Origin: Chelativorans intermedius
GTDB taxonomy: Bacteria; Pseudomonadota; Alphaproteobacteria; Rhizobiales; Rhizobiaceae
NCBI RefSeq assembly: GCF_025398255.1
Contig: NZ_JAODNW010000010.1
Coordinates: forward strand, 1-64,000
Reading direction: 5' to 3'
DNA: 64,000 bases
Below the pieces are notes generated by a model, which saw only the letters and a list, made by a program, of their open reading frames with translations, was not told where the DNA came from and did not search any database. Numbering within the stretch: position 1 is the first letter of the stretch; each line of letters begins with the position of its first letter. Shown here one piece after another: positions 15,698 to 24,256 of the stretch. A program made the position numbers and the translations under genes.

Positions 15698-16060
15698 TTG
15701 CCCACAAATGCAAAAATCCTCGTTGCAGCGCCAGACCCGGCCTTCCGGCGTTCGCTGGCTTTCGTCCTCGAGGCGGAAGGCTGCCATGTCGACATGGCGG
15801 ACAGGCTTTGCGATCTTGATGGGCTGCCGGCCCGCTATGCGTGCCTCGTGGTCGACCACCGGGTGATTGCTTCCGGGCCCGATGGCGCGCCGGGGTTGGC
15901 TGGCCTGCAGATGCCGGTGGTGGTGCTCGCCAGCAACCCGCAGGAGATGGCGTCCCGGGGCTTTGTCCGGGTGGTGGTGGTGAAGCCGCTGCTCGGCCAG
16001 AACCTGATCGACGCCGTACGCCATGCGATCAGGAAAAACCCGCCCGCCCCATGCCGATAG
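15698..16060 (+). CDS. Receiver-only, FixJ-like response regulator fragment protein
   Basis: A 120-residue single receiver domain from TTG 15698, with no output domain. The probable phosphoacceptor is D53 (ACLVVDHRV), with S79 in the switch position and K96 (VVVVKPLLG). The acidic pair at the N-terminus is reduced to one aspartate (AAPDPAF, D13), so phosphorylation chemistry may be weakened. It lies 84 bases after fixJ in the same direction and may be part of the same transcript. Stand-alone receivers can act as phosphate sinks or bind a kinase; either is possible for FixL. The start is uncertain: no strong ribosome site is present and no in-frame ATG lies nearby. Confidence 0.65.
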   Translation: MPTNAKILVAAPDPAFRRSLAFVLEAEGCHVDMADRLCDLDGLPARYACLVVDHRVIASGPDGAPGLAGLQMPVVVLASNPQEMASRGFVRVVVVKPLLGQNLIDAVRHAIRKNPPAPCR

Positions 16061-16455
16061 CCTGCGCAGACTATGCGGATATGGCCGCCTTCCCCGCACC
16101 CGGCGAAAGGGTCAACAAATGCCGGGCGTGGCGCACCGCGATGGCGCAACGCACTGCCGGGTCTGGCACGGGAGGTTTTGCATCCCTCGCCGCCGGCGAA
16201 ATGGAAAACAGGATTGACCTGCGGGAGGTTTTGGTCGATAGGCGATGCGCTGTCGCACGAGCGCAGCAGAACCCGACTAGGCAATAGACCATGGAAGATT
16301 CCAGTAGGCGCTTCTTCGGAAGCAGGACAGGCACGAAACGGCGCCGGTGTGTCCCGGGCCGGCACTGCCGCGTCGCCCGGCGGTCTGCAGGAATGAGGAA
16401 CTAGCCGTTCCCCACCTCCGGCCGCCCCGCGCCGCGGCCTGAAAGGAGGTGGATC
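16061..16455. other. 395-base intergenic leader before mgtE
   Basis: No convincing gene is present here; the short open frames have no start signals or family features. The right-hand end forms the ribosome-site hairpin described separately. I could not match the rest to a known riboswitch by eye, including the M-box. A long untranslated leader for mgtE is possible. Confidence 0.5.
16412..16452 (+). promoter_or_regulatory. Hairpin sequestering the mgtE ribosome binding site
   Basis: CCACCTCC at 16412-16419 is an exact reverse complement of GGAGGTGG at 16445-16452, which is the Shine-Dalgarno sequence of mgtE (ATG at 16456). Inside this, GGCCGC (16420-16425) pairs with GCGGCC (16434-16439). 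Together they form a 14-base-pair stem with an eight-base loop and a five-base bulge (TGAAA). In the folded state ribosome access would be blocked, so the element could control translation, perhaps in response to magnesium or temperature. Confidence 0.6.
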
Positions 16456-17802
16456 ATGACCTACGAACATCTCGCGGCGCTGCTCCATGACAGGGCAGAC
16501 CTCCAGGACGGGGAGGCGCTGCGCGCCTTCCTCGCTTGCCAGCATCCGGCCGACATCGCCGCCTTCATCGGCACGCGCGAACCCGGCGATGCCTGGCGCG
16601 TGCTCGATTGTCTCTCGGTACCGCGGCAGGCCGAGGTGTTCGGTTATCTCGACCGTGACTTTCAGGTGAGGCTTGCCGAGAACGTGGGGCGGGCCAAGCT
16701 TGCCTGCATCGTCACGGAGATGAACTCCGACGAACGCGCCGACCTTTTCAACGAGCTGTCCGAGGAGCAGCAGGCCGCTCTCCTTCCGGCCCTCGCCCAG
16801 GCCGAGCGCGAGGACATCCGCCGCATGGCCAGCTATGCCGAAGGCACGGCCGGTGCCGTCATGACCTCCGACTACGCGACGCTGACGGAGGAACTGACGG
16901 TCACGCAGGCGCTGGAGAAGCTGCGCCGGGAAGCGCCCGACAAGGAGACCATCAACCGAGCCTATGTGGTGGACGGTGAGCGCCGGCTGCTCGGCTCCGT
17001 GCGCCTTCAGGACCTCATCCTTGCCCCTTCCAGGGCGCGCGTTGCCGACATCATGGACCGCAACACGCTGGCCATTCCCGTCGAGGAGGACCGGGAAGAG
17101 GCGGCCCGGCGGATCGCACGTTACGACGTGGTGGCCCTGCCGGTGGTGGATGCCGAAGGCCGGCTGGTCGGCATCATCACCCACGACGACGCGCTGGATG
17201 TCATCGAGGACGAGGCCACGGAGGACTTCCACCATGTCGGCGCCTCGCGCGCGGTGGAGAACCTGCGGGATGCCGGCATCTTCATGCTCTATCGCGCGCG
17301 CATCTTCTGGCTGGTGGTCCTGGTCTTCGGAAACGTCTTCTCAGGTGCTGGGATCGCCTATTTCGAGGATACGATCGCGGCCCATGTGGCGCTCGTCTTC
17401 TTCCTGCCGCTGCTCATCGATTCGGGCGGCAATGCCGGCTCGCAATCGGCGACGCTGATGGTGCGCTCTCTTGCCACCGGCGACGTGCAGCTTGGCGACT
17501 GGGGACGTATGCTGGGCCGGGAGGTTGTGGTGGCCGCCCTGATGGGGCTGACCATGGCGCTCGCCGTCTCGCTGATCGGCATCGTGCGCGCCGGGCCGGA
17601 GGTGGCGGTCGTGGTTGCCGCCTCCATGGTGCTGATTGTCATCGTCGGCAGTGTGATCGGCATGACGCTGCCCTTCGTGCTGACCCGTTTCGGGCTTGAC
17701 CCCGCGACGGCCAGCGCGCCGCTGATCACCTCGATCGCCGATGCGAGCGGCGTGGTGATCTATTTCACCATCGCCACCGCATTCCTCTTTCCCGCTGTCT
17801 GA
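16456..17802 (+). CDS. mgtE: Magnesium transporter MgtE
   Basis: A 448-residue protein with the full MgtE layout. An N-terminal helical superhelical domain (about 1-130) is followed by two CBS domains (about 135-255, with ADIMDRNTLAIPVEEDREEA and IITHDDALDVIEDEATEDF), a connecting helix, and five membrane helices from about 280 to the end. The pore helices include IDSGGNAGSQSATLMVRSLATG. In characterised MgtE, the cytosolic domains bind magnesium and close the pore when intracellular levels are high. The gene is monocistronic. The strong ribosome site GGAGGTGG is embedded in an upstream hairpin, an unusual extra layer of control. Confidence 0.93.
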   Translation: MTYEHLAALLHDRADLQDGEALRAFLACQHPADIAAFIGTREPGDAWRVLDCLSVPRQAEVFGYLDRDFQVRLAENVGRAKLACIVTEMNSDERADLFNELSEEQQAALLPALAQAEREDIRRMASYAEGTAGAVMTSDYATLTEELTVTQALEKLRREAPDKETINRAYVVDGERRLLGSVRLQDLILAPSRARVADIMDRNTLAIPVEEDREEAARRIARYDVVALPVVDAEGRLVGIITHDDALDVIEDEATEDFHHVGASRAVENLRDAGIFMLYRARIFWLVVLVFGNVFSGAGIAYFEDTIAAHVALVFFLPLLIDSGGNAGSQSATLMVRSLATGDVQLGDWGRMLGREVVVAALMGLTMALAVSLIGIVRAGPEVAVVVAASMVLIVIVGSVIGMTLPFVLTRFGLDPATASAPLITSIADASGVVIYFTIATAFLFPAV

Positions 17803-17813
17803 CCGATGGGGCA

Positions 17814-17844
17814 GGCGGGGAGCGGCCTTCCACCGCTCCTCGCC
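17814..17844. terminator. Hairpin between convergent mgtE and ABC permease
   Basis: A twelve-base-pair stem with one G-T wobble (GGCGGGGAGCGG with CCGCTCCTCGCC, seven-base loop) occupies the 55-base gap between two convergent genes. There is no U-run, but position and stability fit a bidirectional transcription barrier. Confidence 0.5.
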
Positions 17845-17857
17845 GGCCGACAGGTGG

Positions 17858-18643
17858 TCAGGCGTCGCGGTTGCCCTGCATCACCGACGTATGCCAAGGC
17901 GTAAGCCAGCCACGCAGTTGCGCAATCAGCGTGTAAAGGCTGAGGCCGATGAGGGTAAGAAGGACGATGACGGCGAACAGGCCAGGCACCCTGAGCTCCT
18001 GCAGCATCGCCACGGCCAGGTAGCCCAGCCCCTCGTTGCCGCCGATGAACTCGCCCACGATGGCACCGATCATCGACATCACGACGGCCACCTCCATGCC
18101 GGCCAGCACCACCGGCAGGGCGGTGGGCAGGTCGAGCATGACGAAGCGTTGAAACGGCGTCGCCTGCAACATGGTAAAGACGTCGCGGTCGCCCGGCTCC
18201 ACCGATCGGAACGCCACCAGCGCATTCGAGAAGACGGGAAAGAAGGAAAGCGCAGCGGCGATGACGATCTTCGACTCCAGCCCGAAGCCGAACCAAAGGA
18301 TGAACAGCGGCGCCAGCGCGATCTTGGGGATGAGCTGCAGGCAAACGATGAAGGGTTTGAAGGCCCATTCCAGCACCTGGATGCGCGCCATCGCCATGCC
18401 CAGCGTGATGCCGATCGCCACGGCTATGAGAAAGCCGGAGACCGCCTCGATGACCGTGACGAGGGCGTGATGCCAGATGTCGGGATCGCCCACGAGCTCG
18501 ACAAAGGCGGCAACGATCTCCAGCGGGGTGGGAAGGATGAAGGCGGAGACTTCCGCCGTGCGCACATAGACCGTCCACAAGACGAGGAATACGACGACGG
18601 TGGCCGTCGGAAGGGCAATGCGCAGAAAGCGGTCGCCGGCCAT
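17858..18643 (-). CDS. ABC transporter permease (nitrate/sulfonate/taurine type)
   Basis: A 261-residue inner-membrane permease with about six helices. It has the binding-protein-dependent transport signature centred on GAIVGEFIGGNEGLGYLAVAM, characteristic of the SsuC/TauC/ThiX group. It is the last gene of a three-gene operon on the minus strand: binding protein 19434-20438, ATPase 18643-19437, permease. The start overlaps the ATPase stop by one base (TGATG). The substrate is not known; the nearby IclR regulator and bicupin suggest a small organic acid or heterocycle rather than sulfonate, but this is inference. Confidence 0.88.
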   Translation of the reverse strand: MAGDRFLRIALPTATVVVFLVLWTVYVRTAEVSAFILPTPLEIVAAFVELVGDPDIWHHALVTVIEAVSGFLIAVAIGITLGMAMARIQVLEWAFKPFIVCLQLIPKIALAPLFILWFGFGLESKIVIAAALSFFPVFSNALVAFRSVEPGDRDVFTMLQATPFQRFVMLDLPTALPVVLAGMEVAVVMSMIGAIVGEFIGGNEGLGYLAVAMLQELRVPGLFAVIVLLTLIGLSLYTLIAQLRGWLTPWHTSVMQGNRDA

Positions 18644-19437
18644 CAGTGATCTCCCGTCAGGCTGGCGCGCAGATGCACCAGCATGTCCTGAAATTCCGTC
18701 CGGCGCTGCAGGTCGAGCGAGCGCGGGCGCTCGAAGGGCATCTCCACCACCTCGGTGATGCGCGCCGGGCGGGGCGCCAGCACCACCACGCGATCGGAAA
18801 GAAAGGCGGCCTCCGTGATCGAATGGGTCACCAGGATGGTGGTCACGCGTGCCTGCTGGCAGACGGACATGAGCTCAAGATTGAGCGTGTCGCGCGTCAT
18901 GGCGTCGAGCGCGCCGAACGGCTCGTCGAGCAACAGCACCTGCGGCCCGGTGATGAGCGCGCGCGCCAGCGAGGCCCGCTGGCGCATTCCGCCCGAAAGG
19001 GCCGAGGGGCGCATCCTCTCGAAACCTTTGAGACCCACCGTCTCGCACAGCGCAAAGGCGCGTTCCTCGCGCTCGGCACGGTTCACCCCGCGCAGCCGCA
19101 ACGGCAGCGCCACGTTTTCCGCCACCGTGAACCAGGGAAACAGCCGTGCCTCCTGAAACATCATGGAGATCGGGCGTGTCGCCTCCGCAGAACGCTTCTC
19201 GCCGTTCCATACCGGGCGGCCGCGCACCAGAACCTCGCCTTCCGTCGGCTGTTCCAGACCGGCGATGATGCGCAGAAGCGTGGTCTTGCCGCAGCCCGAA
19301 GGCCCAAGAAGCGAGATGAAGTCGCCGCGCTTCATGTCGAGCGTGGCATCGCCGATGGCCCGCACGGCGTTCTCGCCGCGGCCAAAGGTCTTGCCGACAC
19401 CCGACAGGCGGATGTCGGCATCGTTGTCCATCTTCAT
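18643..19437 (-). CDS. ABC transporter ATP-binding protein (SsuB/TauB type)
   Basis: A 264-residue ATPase. Walker A is GPSGCGKTTLLRI (about residue 44), the signature is LSGGMRQRASLARAL, Walker B is VLLLDEPFGALDAMT, and the switch histidine is in VTHSITEAAFL. All residues for ATP hydrolysis are present. The sequence class is that of nitrate/sulfonate/bicarbonate importers, which pair with one permease and an NMT1-like binding protein, as here. It overlaps the binding-protein gene by four bases (ATGA) and the permease start by one base, indicating tight translational coupling. Confidence 0.9.
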   Translation of the reverse strand: MKMDNDADIRLSGVGKTFGRGENAVRAIGDATLDMKRGDFISLLGPSGCGKTTLLRIIAGLEQPTEGEVLVRGRPVWNGEKRSAEATRPISMMFQEARLFPWFTVAENVALPLRLRGVNRAEREERAFALCETVGLKGFERMRPSALSGGMRQRASLARALITGPQVLLLDEPFGALDAMTRDTLNLELMSVCQQARVTTILVTHSITEAAFLSDRVVVLAPRPARITEVVEMPFERPRSLDLQRRTEFQDMLVHLRASLTGDH

Positions 19438-20438
19438 GCCTTGAGAGCCTGATCGAGCAGATCGTTGGTGTAGAGCTGTGTGGCTGGCACTTTCCTGTCG
19501 ATCAGCCCGGCGCCGGCGAGCAGCTCCACGGCGCGTTCCCAGACCTCCGGCACGTTGCGCAGCAGGTTCTCGTTGCCCTGGGCGGCCCAGTTCTGCGCAT
19601 TGGCGCGCAGGTCCTTCTGCGCGGTCTCAAGGTTGTTGAGTCCGGTCACATCGTGCTTTTCACCGATGGTTTTCAGGATGGGAACGAGGTCTTCGGTGTT
19701 CACGATCTCGCTGGCTGCGCGATGGGTGGCGCGCAGGAAGGAAACGAACTTCTCGGGATTCTCGGCGACCTGGTCAGGCCGCGCGACATAGACCTGGCCC
19801 GGCATTCCATCGTCGATCGGCATTGCCGCCACGTCGTCGCGGGCCGACGTCGCGATCACCATGGAGGACGTGTTGCCGATGAAGGCGCCGGCGCGGCCCG
19901 CCTCGATGAGCGCGAAGGAGGCGGCGGAATCGGCCACCTTCACCTTGTTCACAGTCTGCGGAGAGATGCCGGCGCGGCGCATCATGAGATCCAGCGTCCC
20001 TTCCATGGAGCCGCCGAGCGTTGCCATGCCGACGGTCCGACCTTCGAGATCGGTGACCGACTGCACCGGGTTGTCCTTTGACGAAATGATGAAGAAGGGC
20101 GAACGCTGCGCGATCGTGGCGATCGAGATCAGCGGCGCACCGTTGTTGACATGCGAGACGATATAGTTGGTGCCGCCGGTGCGGCCGGAGTCCATCTGCC
20201 CCGCAATGGTCATCTGCGCGGCAAGCGCGGCGCCCTTGCCGGCCTCCAGCCGCATGGCCAGGCCCTCATCGGCGTAGTAGCCGGCCGCATCCGCGTAGAG
20301 TACCGACGAAAAGGAGAGCGAGAAGGAGAAAGGGGTGATGAAGTTGAATGTCGTCTCGGAATGCCCCCTGGTCGGCAGCGACAGCAGCGCCGCACTCCCC
20401 ATCGCGCCCATCATCAGGCTTCGTCTTGTCAGCTTCAC
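19434..20438 (-). CDS. NMT1/SsuA-like substrate-binding protein of ABC transporter
   Basis: A 334-residue periplasmic protein starting at GTG 20438, chosen because CAGGAGGGGAGC stands directly upstream; the frame extends to 20474 without a ribosome site. The N-terminus has a twin-arginine-like signal (TRRSLMMGAMGSAALLSLP) followed by an NMT1-like domain with two-lobe features (DAAGYYADEGLAMRLEAGKG; DLEGRTVGMATLGGSMEG). Proteins of this class bind sulfonates, nitrate, pyrimidine precursors, riboflavin or aromatic acids. It is the first gene of its operon. No operator could be recognised in the 113 bases upstream, which separate it from the IclR gene. Confidence 0.85.
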   Translation of the reverse strand: MKLTRRSLMMGAMGSAALLSLPTRGHSETTFNFITPFSFSLSFSSVLYADAAGYYADEGLAMRLEAGKGAALAAQMTIAGQMDSGRTGGTNYIVSHVNNGAPLISIATIAQRSPFFIISSKDNPVQSVTDLEGRTVGMATLGGSMEGTLDLMMRRAGISPQTVNKVKVADSAASFALIEAGRAGAFIGNTSSMVIATSARDDVAAMPIDDGMPGQVYVARPDQVAENPEKFVSFLRATHRAASEIVNTEDLVPILKTIGEKHDVTGLNNLETAQKDLRANAQNWAAQGNENLLRNVPEVWERAVELLAGAGLIDRKVPATQLYTNDLLDQALKA

Positions 20439-20551
20439 GCTCCCCTCCTGTTCAAATGTGAACTTAATGTTCATTAGACATAATCATATTCTCGCATGGC
20501 TTGCAAGACCGGAGGATTCGGCCCTTGCGGCAGAAGGCAGGCAGCGGGAAA

Positions 20552-21385
20552 TCAGGCGGGCGGGTCGCGCCTGGGTGCCGGGTCGCCGCCAAGAAGCCGG
20601 GTGATGGCGGCGGCGGCGTCCACGACCTTCTGGCGAAGGCCGCCTTCGATCACTGCTGACGTGTCGGAGGAGGCGGCCTGGGTGATGTTGATGGCGGCAA
20701 CCACGCGCCCCTCGATATCGCGCACGGGTGCTGCGATGCTGGCAATTCCGGTCTCGAACTTGCCGATCTGGACGATGGCGTCCGCCTTCCGGTCGCGCCG
20801 CCACTGGGCCACCAGCTCGCCCAGGCTGCGTGGCGTCCGGCCGGGCGCGTTCTGATAGGTCTCGTCGCGATAGAGCCGGATGAGATCGTCTTCGCAAAGA
20901 TCGGCGAGAAGCACGCGCCCCATCGTCGTGCCCGCCGCCGGCAGGCGGCTGCCCACATGCACGATGCTGGCAAGCCCCATATGGCTTGGCACCCGCAGCA
21001 TGTAGAGCACGAAACGCCCGTCCCTGACGCCCAGATGCGCCGACCAGTCGGTGGCATCGCGCAGCCTTTCGAGCTCGGGCAGCGCAATCTCCACCAGCTC
21101 GCGCGATGCCAGATAGCCGTATCCCAGACGCAGCACGGCAGGGCCCAGCGCGTAGCGCCCGCTGTTCGGATCGTGCAGCAGATAGCCCTGCTGCGCCAGC
21201 GTGTAGACGGCGCGGAACGCGGCAGAGCGCGTCGTGCCGAGCCGGCGCGCGATCTGGGAAAGCGTCATCTCGCGTTCTTCCGGCGTGAAGGCTTGCAGCA
21301 CCTGCAGGCCGCGGAGCAGGCCGGGCACGAGATATTTGTCGCCGGCCGAGCCTGTGGCCGGAGGTTGATCCAGTGTTTTGCCCAT
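20552..21385 (-). CDS. IclR-family transcriptional regulator
   Basis: A 277-residue regulator with an N-terminal winged helix (LLRGLQVLQAFTPEEREMTL, then IARRLGTTRSAAFRAVYTLA) and a C-terminal GAF-like effector domain (VLYMLRVPSHMGLASIVHVG; AAPVRDIEGRVVAAINIT). Such proteins usually control aromatic or organic acid catabolism and their own gene. ATG 21385 was chosen over an in-frame TTG at 21406. The chosen ATG sits in the centre of a perfect nine-base inverted repeat that may be its own operator. The gene is divergent from a bicupin gene 72 bases away, a probable target. Confidence 0.88.
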   Translation of the reverse strand: MGKTLDQPPATGSAGDKYLVPGLLRGLQVLQAFTPEEREMTLSQIARRLGTTRSAAFRAVYTLAQQGYLLHDPNSGRYALGPAVLRLGYGYLASRELVEIALPELERLRDATDWSAHLGVRDGRFVLYMLRVPSHMGLASIVHVGSRLPAAGTTMGRVLLADLCEDDLIRLYRDETYQNAPGRTPRSLGELVAQWRRDRKADAIVQIGKFETGIASIAAPVRDIEGRVVAAINITQAASSDTSAVIEGGLRQKVVDAAAAITRLLGGDPAPRRDPPA

Positions 21386-21394
21386 AAAACACTG
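21371..21394. promoter_or_regulatory. Perfect inverted repeat spanning the IclR start codon
   Basis: CAGTGTTTT and AAAACACTG are exact complements separated by six bases that contain the IclR gene's start codon. As DNA it is a likely autoregulatory IclR operator between the divergent promoters. As mRNA it would place the start codon in a hairpin loop. A further short A/T-rich run (GCAAAAC) lies nearby. Confidence 0.55.
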
Positions 21395-21457
21395 TCTAGC
21401 AGGCAAAACGTCGTGCGTCTAGCCTGCTGTCAGATCACAAAGAAAAGGGAGCCTCCG

Positions 21458-22405
21458 ATGACGATCCACGCAACCCCCACGTCCGCCCTGGCGCAGGAGC
21501 TGGCTGCGCACACCGGCCGCTTCACCGACAAGTCCTTCGACTGGAACGCCTTTCCCTCCAATGCCGGCTTCGACGAGCTGGCGCGCGCGCAAATGCGCTA
21601 CATCGGGGCCGGCGGCTCGCCCAAGGTGGGCGACAGCTCGACGCTCAAGCCCGACAACTTCACGCTCAGCCTCATCTATAAGGAGCCGGGCAAATATGCG
21701 GCCTGCCACAGCCATGAGATCGAGGAGAGCTTTCTCATCATCGAAGGGGTGCTGACGGTCGGCTGGGAAAAGGACGGCGAGGTTGTCGAGGTAAGGCTCG
21801 GACCGAAGGACATGATCCTCAATGCGCGCGAGATCGGCCACGGCTTCCGCAATGACGGTGTCACCCCGGTGCTGATGTCCATCTCCGTGGATGTCGGCAA
21901 GCCGCTGCCGCCCGTCTATCACTACCATCCCAAGGAACATCCCAGCGAGCTTGCCCGCAGCTTCGGCGCCGCCCCCGGCAAGACCCTGCCGTTCGACCGC
22001 AATGGCGAGCACCCGCTGCAGAAGCTGATGGCGCGCTATGTCGTGCGCCACAACGAGTTGCCCACCATCTGGGAGGATGCGGGCTTCACGCGCAAGGTCT
22101 ATGTCGGCCCCGGCGGCATCGAGCACGATACATGCCGCAAGGAGATGCTGGGCATCCCCTCGCGCGTCGGCGTCAAGCCCTACAGCCGCGATGTCGAAGA
22201 GGCGTTCCTGGTGCTTGAGGGCTCGCTCACTGTTGGCTGGGAGGAGAATGGCGAGCATGTGGAAACCGAGCTCGGCCCGCGCGATCTCGTCAAGACGCCG
22301 GCCGGCCGCAGGCACTGGTTCCGCAACAATTCCGCTGGCCCGGCGACCGTGTGGAGCGTCATCGGTTCGGCCACCGCCGGCGAAATCGCCTATCGGGCGG
22401 CCTGA
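21458..22405 (+). CDS. Bicupin-domain protein
   Basis: A 315-residue protein with two similar cupin barrels. Each has a histidine/glutamate-type motif or its remnant: ACHSHEIEESFLIIEG around 85-100, and SRDVEEAFLVLEGSLTVGWE around 245-265. The first barrel keeps the H-X-H...E metal-ligand pattern; the second has lost the paired histidines. Bicupins of this form include dioxygenase-like and isomerase-like enzymes, and I cannot name a reaction. It is divergent from an IclR regulator and near an NMT1-type ABC transporter, suggesting a small catabolic unit. No signal peptide is present, so it should act in the cytoplasm. Confidence 0.78.
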   Translation: MTIHATPTSALAQELAAHTGRFTDKSFDWNAFPSNAGFDELARAQMRYIGAGGSPKVGDSSTLKPDNFTLSLIYKEPGKYAACHSHEIEESFLIIEGVLTVGWEKDGEVVEVRLGPKDMILNAREIGHGFRNDGVTPVLMSISVDVGKPLPPVYHYHPKEHPSELARSFGAAPGKTLPFDRNGEHPLQKLMARYVVRHNELPTIWEDAGFTRKVYVGPGGIEHDTCRKEMLGIPSRVGVKPYSRDVEEAFLVLEGSLTVGWEENGEHVETELGPRDLVKTPAGRRHWFRNNSAGPATVWSVIGSATAGEIAYRAA

Positions 22406-22420
22406 GCCTGCGTCGCATTG

Positions 22421-22451
22421 CCGGGTGCCGGGCCTTCGCCCCGGCGCCCGG
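22421..22451. terminator. Hairpin between convergent bicupin and hydrolase genes
   Basis: CCGGGTGCCGGG pairs with CCCGGCGCCCGG (twelve base pairs, one wobble, seven-base loop) in the 64-base gap between convergent genes. No U-tract follows on either strand. Confidence 0.5.
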
Positions 22452-22469
22452 CGCTGTGATGGTGGGGAT

Positions 22470-24107
22470 TCAGCCCTCGCGTTCGCTGAGGAAGAGCCGT
22501 TTCAGCCGCGTCACGTCCCCGTCGGACAGGCCGCGCACACCCGTCACCTCGATCCACGCGTCGATATAGTGTTCGGGGGCGTAGACATGGCCGTGGCCCA
22601 TCGGCGCGGTCGTGGCCAGCGCCATGTCGAGAGCGATCTGCAGCAGGGTCACCACCGGATACCAGCGAAGATGGGGGGAGACGTCGGGACCGCGCGGCGG
22701 CGCCATCCACTCCGGCTCCCGGTAAAGCGCGTGATGGTCGAAGAAGGTCACCGGGTCGCTGGCATATTGCAGATAGACGATACGCATGGGGCCCCATTCC
22801 GCGCCCGGAATGTCCAGGGCGTTGTCCTGGTTTGTGAAACGGACGGCGGAGCTGTCGCGGAAGCGCGGCAGCCAGGCTGGTGTGTCCGGGTTTCGGTGAT
22901 TGGTCGCATAGTGCCAGATGCGGCTCGCAAAGGGCGGCCCGCTCCACAGCGCGCCGTGATAGGGGTCGCCCAGCACGTCGTAGAGTTCGCTGGAAAGCTC
23001 GGAGTTCAGCGTGCCGAGGCTCAGCCCGTGGAGATAGAGCCGCGGCCTGCTGTCCGCCGGCAGGCTGGTCCAGTGTCCGTAGACCGCGTTGAAGAGGGCG
23101 CGCGCCGCCTCCGCGCCGTATTCCGGTTCCACCAGCAGAGACAGCCAGCTTGTGAGATAGGAGTACTGGATGGCGACACTCGCCACATCGCCGCGATGCA
23201 GATATTCCAGCGTGTCCATGGCGGCGGGGTCGATCCAGCCGGTGCCCGTCGGCATGACGATGACGAGCACCGAGCGTTCAAAGCCGCCGATTCGGATGAG
23301 CTCCTCCAGCGCCAGCCTGGCACGGGCCTGCGGCGTGTCCGCCGCATTGATCCCGACATAGACGCGAAGCGGCTCGATCGCCTCCTCGCCCCAGAAGGCG
23401 CCGATGGTTTCGGCAGAAGGGCCCGAGGCGATGAACTCGCGTCCGGCCCTGCCAAGATCCTGCCACGCCACCAGCGAAGCCGCGCTGCCCGTCTTCGAGG
23501 GGTCTTCCGGTCTCTCCCTTTCGGGCTCGATGAGCTCGTCATAGGTCTGGAAGGAGGAATCGGCCATCCGGAGCGCCTGCCTGAGCAGCACCCCGTCGAT
23601 CAGCAGCCAGAACACCAGAACGGCAGCCGCCACGCCCAGCACGTTCGCCAGACGCCGCGGCACGAAGCGGCGCAGCCGCGCCGCGGCGAAGGTCAGCACC
23701 AGCCGGAAAAGGCGCGCCACCGCCATCACCAGCAGGAAGGTGAGGGCGGCAATGACGATGATCCGCACGGGATTGGCGGTATCGAGCGGCTCCAGGCCCA
23801 TCAGGCCGCGGATGGAGTTCTGCCATTCCGAGGCCTGCCAGAGAAAGAGGCCGGCAATGAAGGCGCAGATCACGGATGCGGCATATTTGACGAGCAGCAA
23901 AGCCCGCTCGGAAGGGCCGCGCAGCTCCAGATAGGCGGCCAGCCACCGGCCGAACACGCCGATTCCGTAGCCCGCGGCAAAGCACACGCCGGAAAGCACC
24001 CCCTGCGTCAGGAAGTTCCGCGGCAGCAGCGAGGGCGTCAGCGAGGCGGCGAAGAAGAAGGTGCCGATGAGCAGGCCAGTGGCCGAGAAGGAACGCCAGA
24101 AGTTCAT
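22470..24107 (-). CDS. Membrane-anchored alpha/beta-hydrolase family protein
   Basis: A 545-residue protein starting at ATG 24107. The N-terminal third has about four to five hydrophobic helices (SATGLLIGTFFFAASLTPSL onward, to about residue 185). The C-terminal part is a hydrolase-like domain with the nucleophile-elbow motif HGLSLGTLNS and catalytic-type regions rich in conserved tryptophan and histidine. This matches the alpha/beta-hydrolase family (Abhydrolase_9 type, DUF2319-like) found in actinobacteria and rhizobia; the substrate is unknown and may be a lipid. The open frame extends upstream to 24257 with no start signal. No operon partner is adjacent. Confidence 0.8.
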   Translation of the reverse strand: MNFWRSFSATGLLIGTFFFAASLTPSLLPRNFLTQGVLSGVCFAAGYGIGVFGRWLAAYLELRGPSERALLLVKYAASVICAFIAGLFLWQASEWQNSIRGLMGLEPLDTANPVRIIVIAALTFLLVMAVARLFRLVLTFAAARLRRFVPRRLANVLGVAAAVLVFWLLIDGVLLRQALRMADSSFQTYDELIEPERERPEDPSKTGSAASLVAWQDLGRAGREFIASGPSAETIGAFWGEEAIEPLRVYVGINAADTPQARARLALEELIRIGGFERSVLVIVMPTGTGWIDPAAMDTLEYLHRGDVASVAIQYSYLTSWLSLLVEPEYGAEAARALFNAVYGHWTSLPADSRPRLYLHGLSLGTLNSELSSELYDVLGDPYHGALWSGPPFASRIWHYATNHRNPDTPAWLPRFRDSSAVRFTNQDNALDIPGAEWGPMRIVYLQYASDPVTFFDHHALYREPEWMAPPRGPDVSPHLRWYPVVTLLQIALDMALATTAPMGHGHVYAPEHYIDAWIEVTGVRGLSDGDVTRLKRLFLSEREG

Positions 24108-24256
24108 GTCACACATTCTCCAGGCCGGCGGGGATGCAAGGGGAAGGCGACTTAAGTGTTCGCAACTTAACGTAAATCCTCGCCGGATCAACCGTCGACC
24201 CCGGGTGCGCCGGCCGAGATGCCGGATCAAGAGATGCGGGGGGCCTTGTATTTCCA

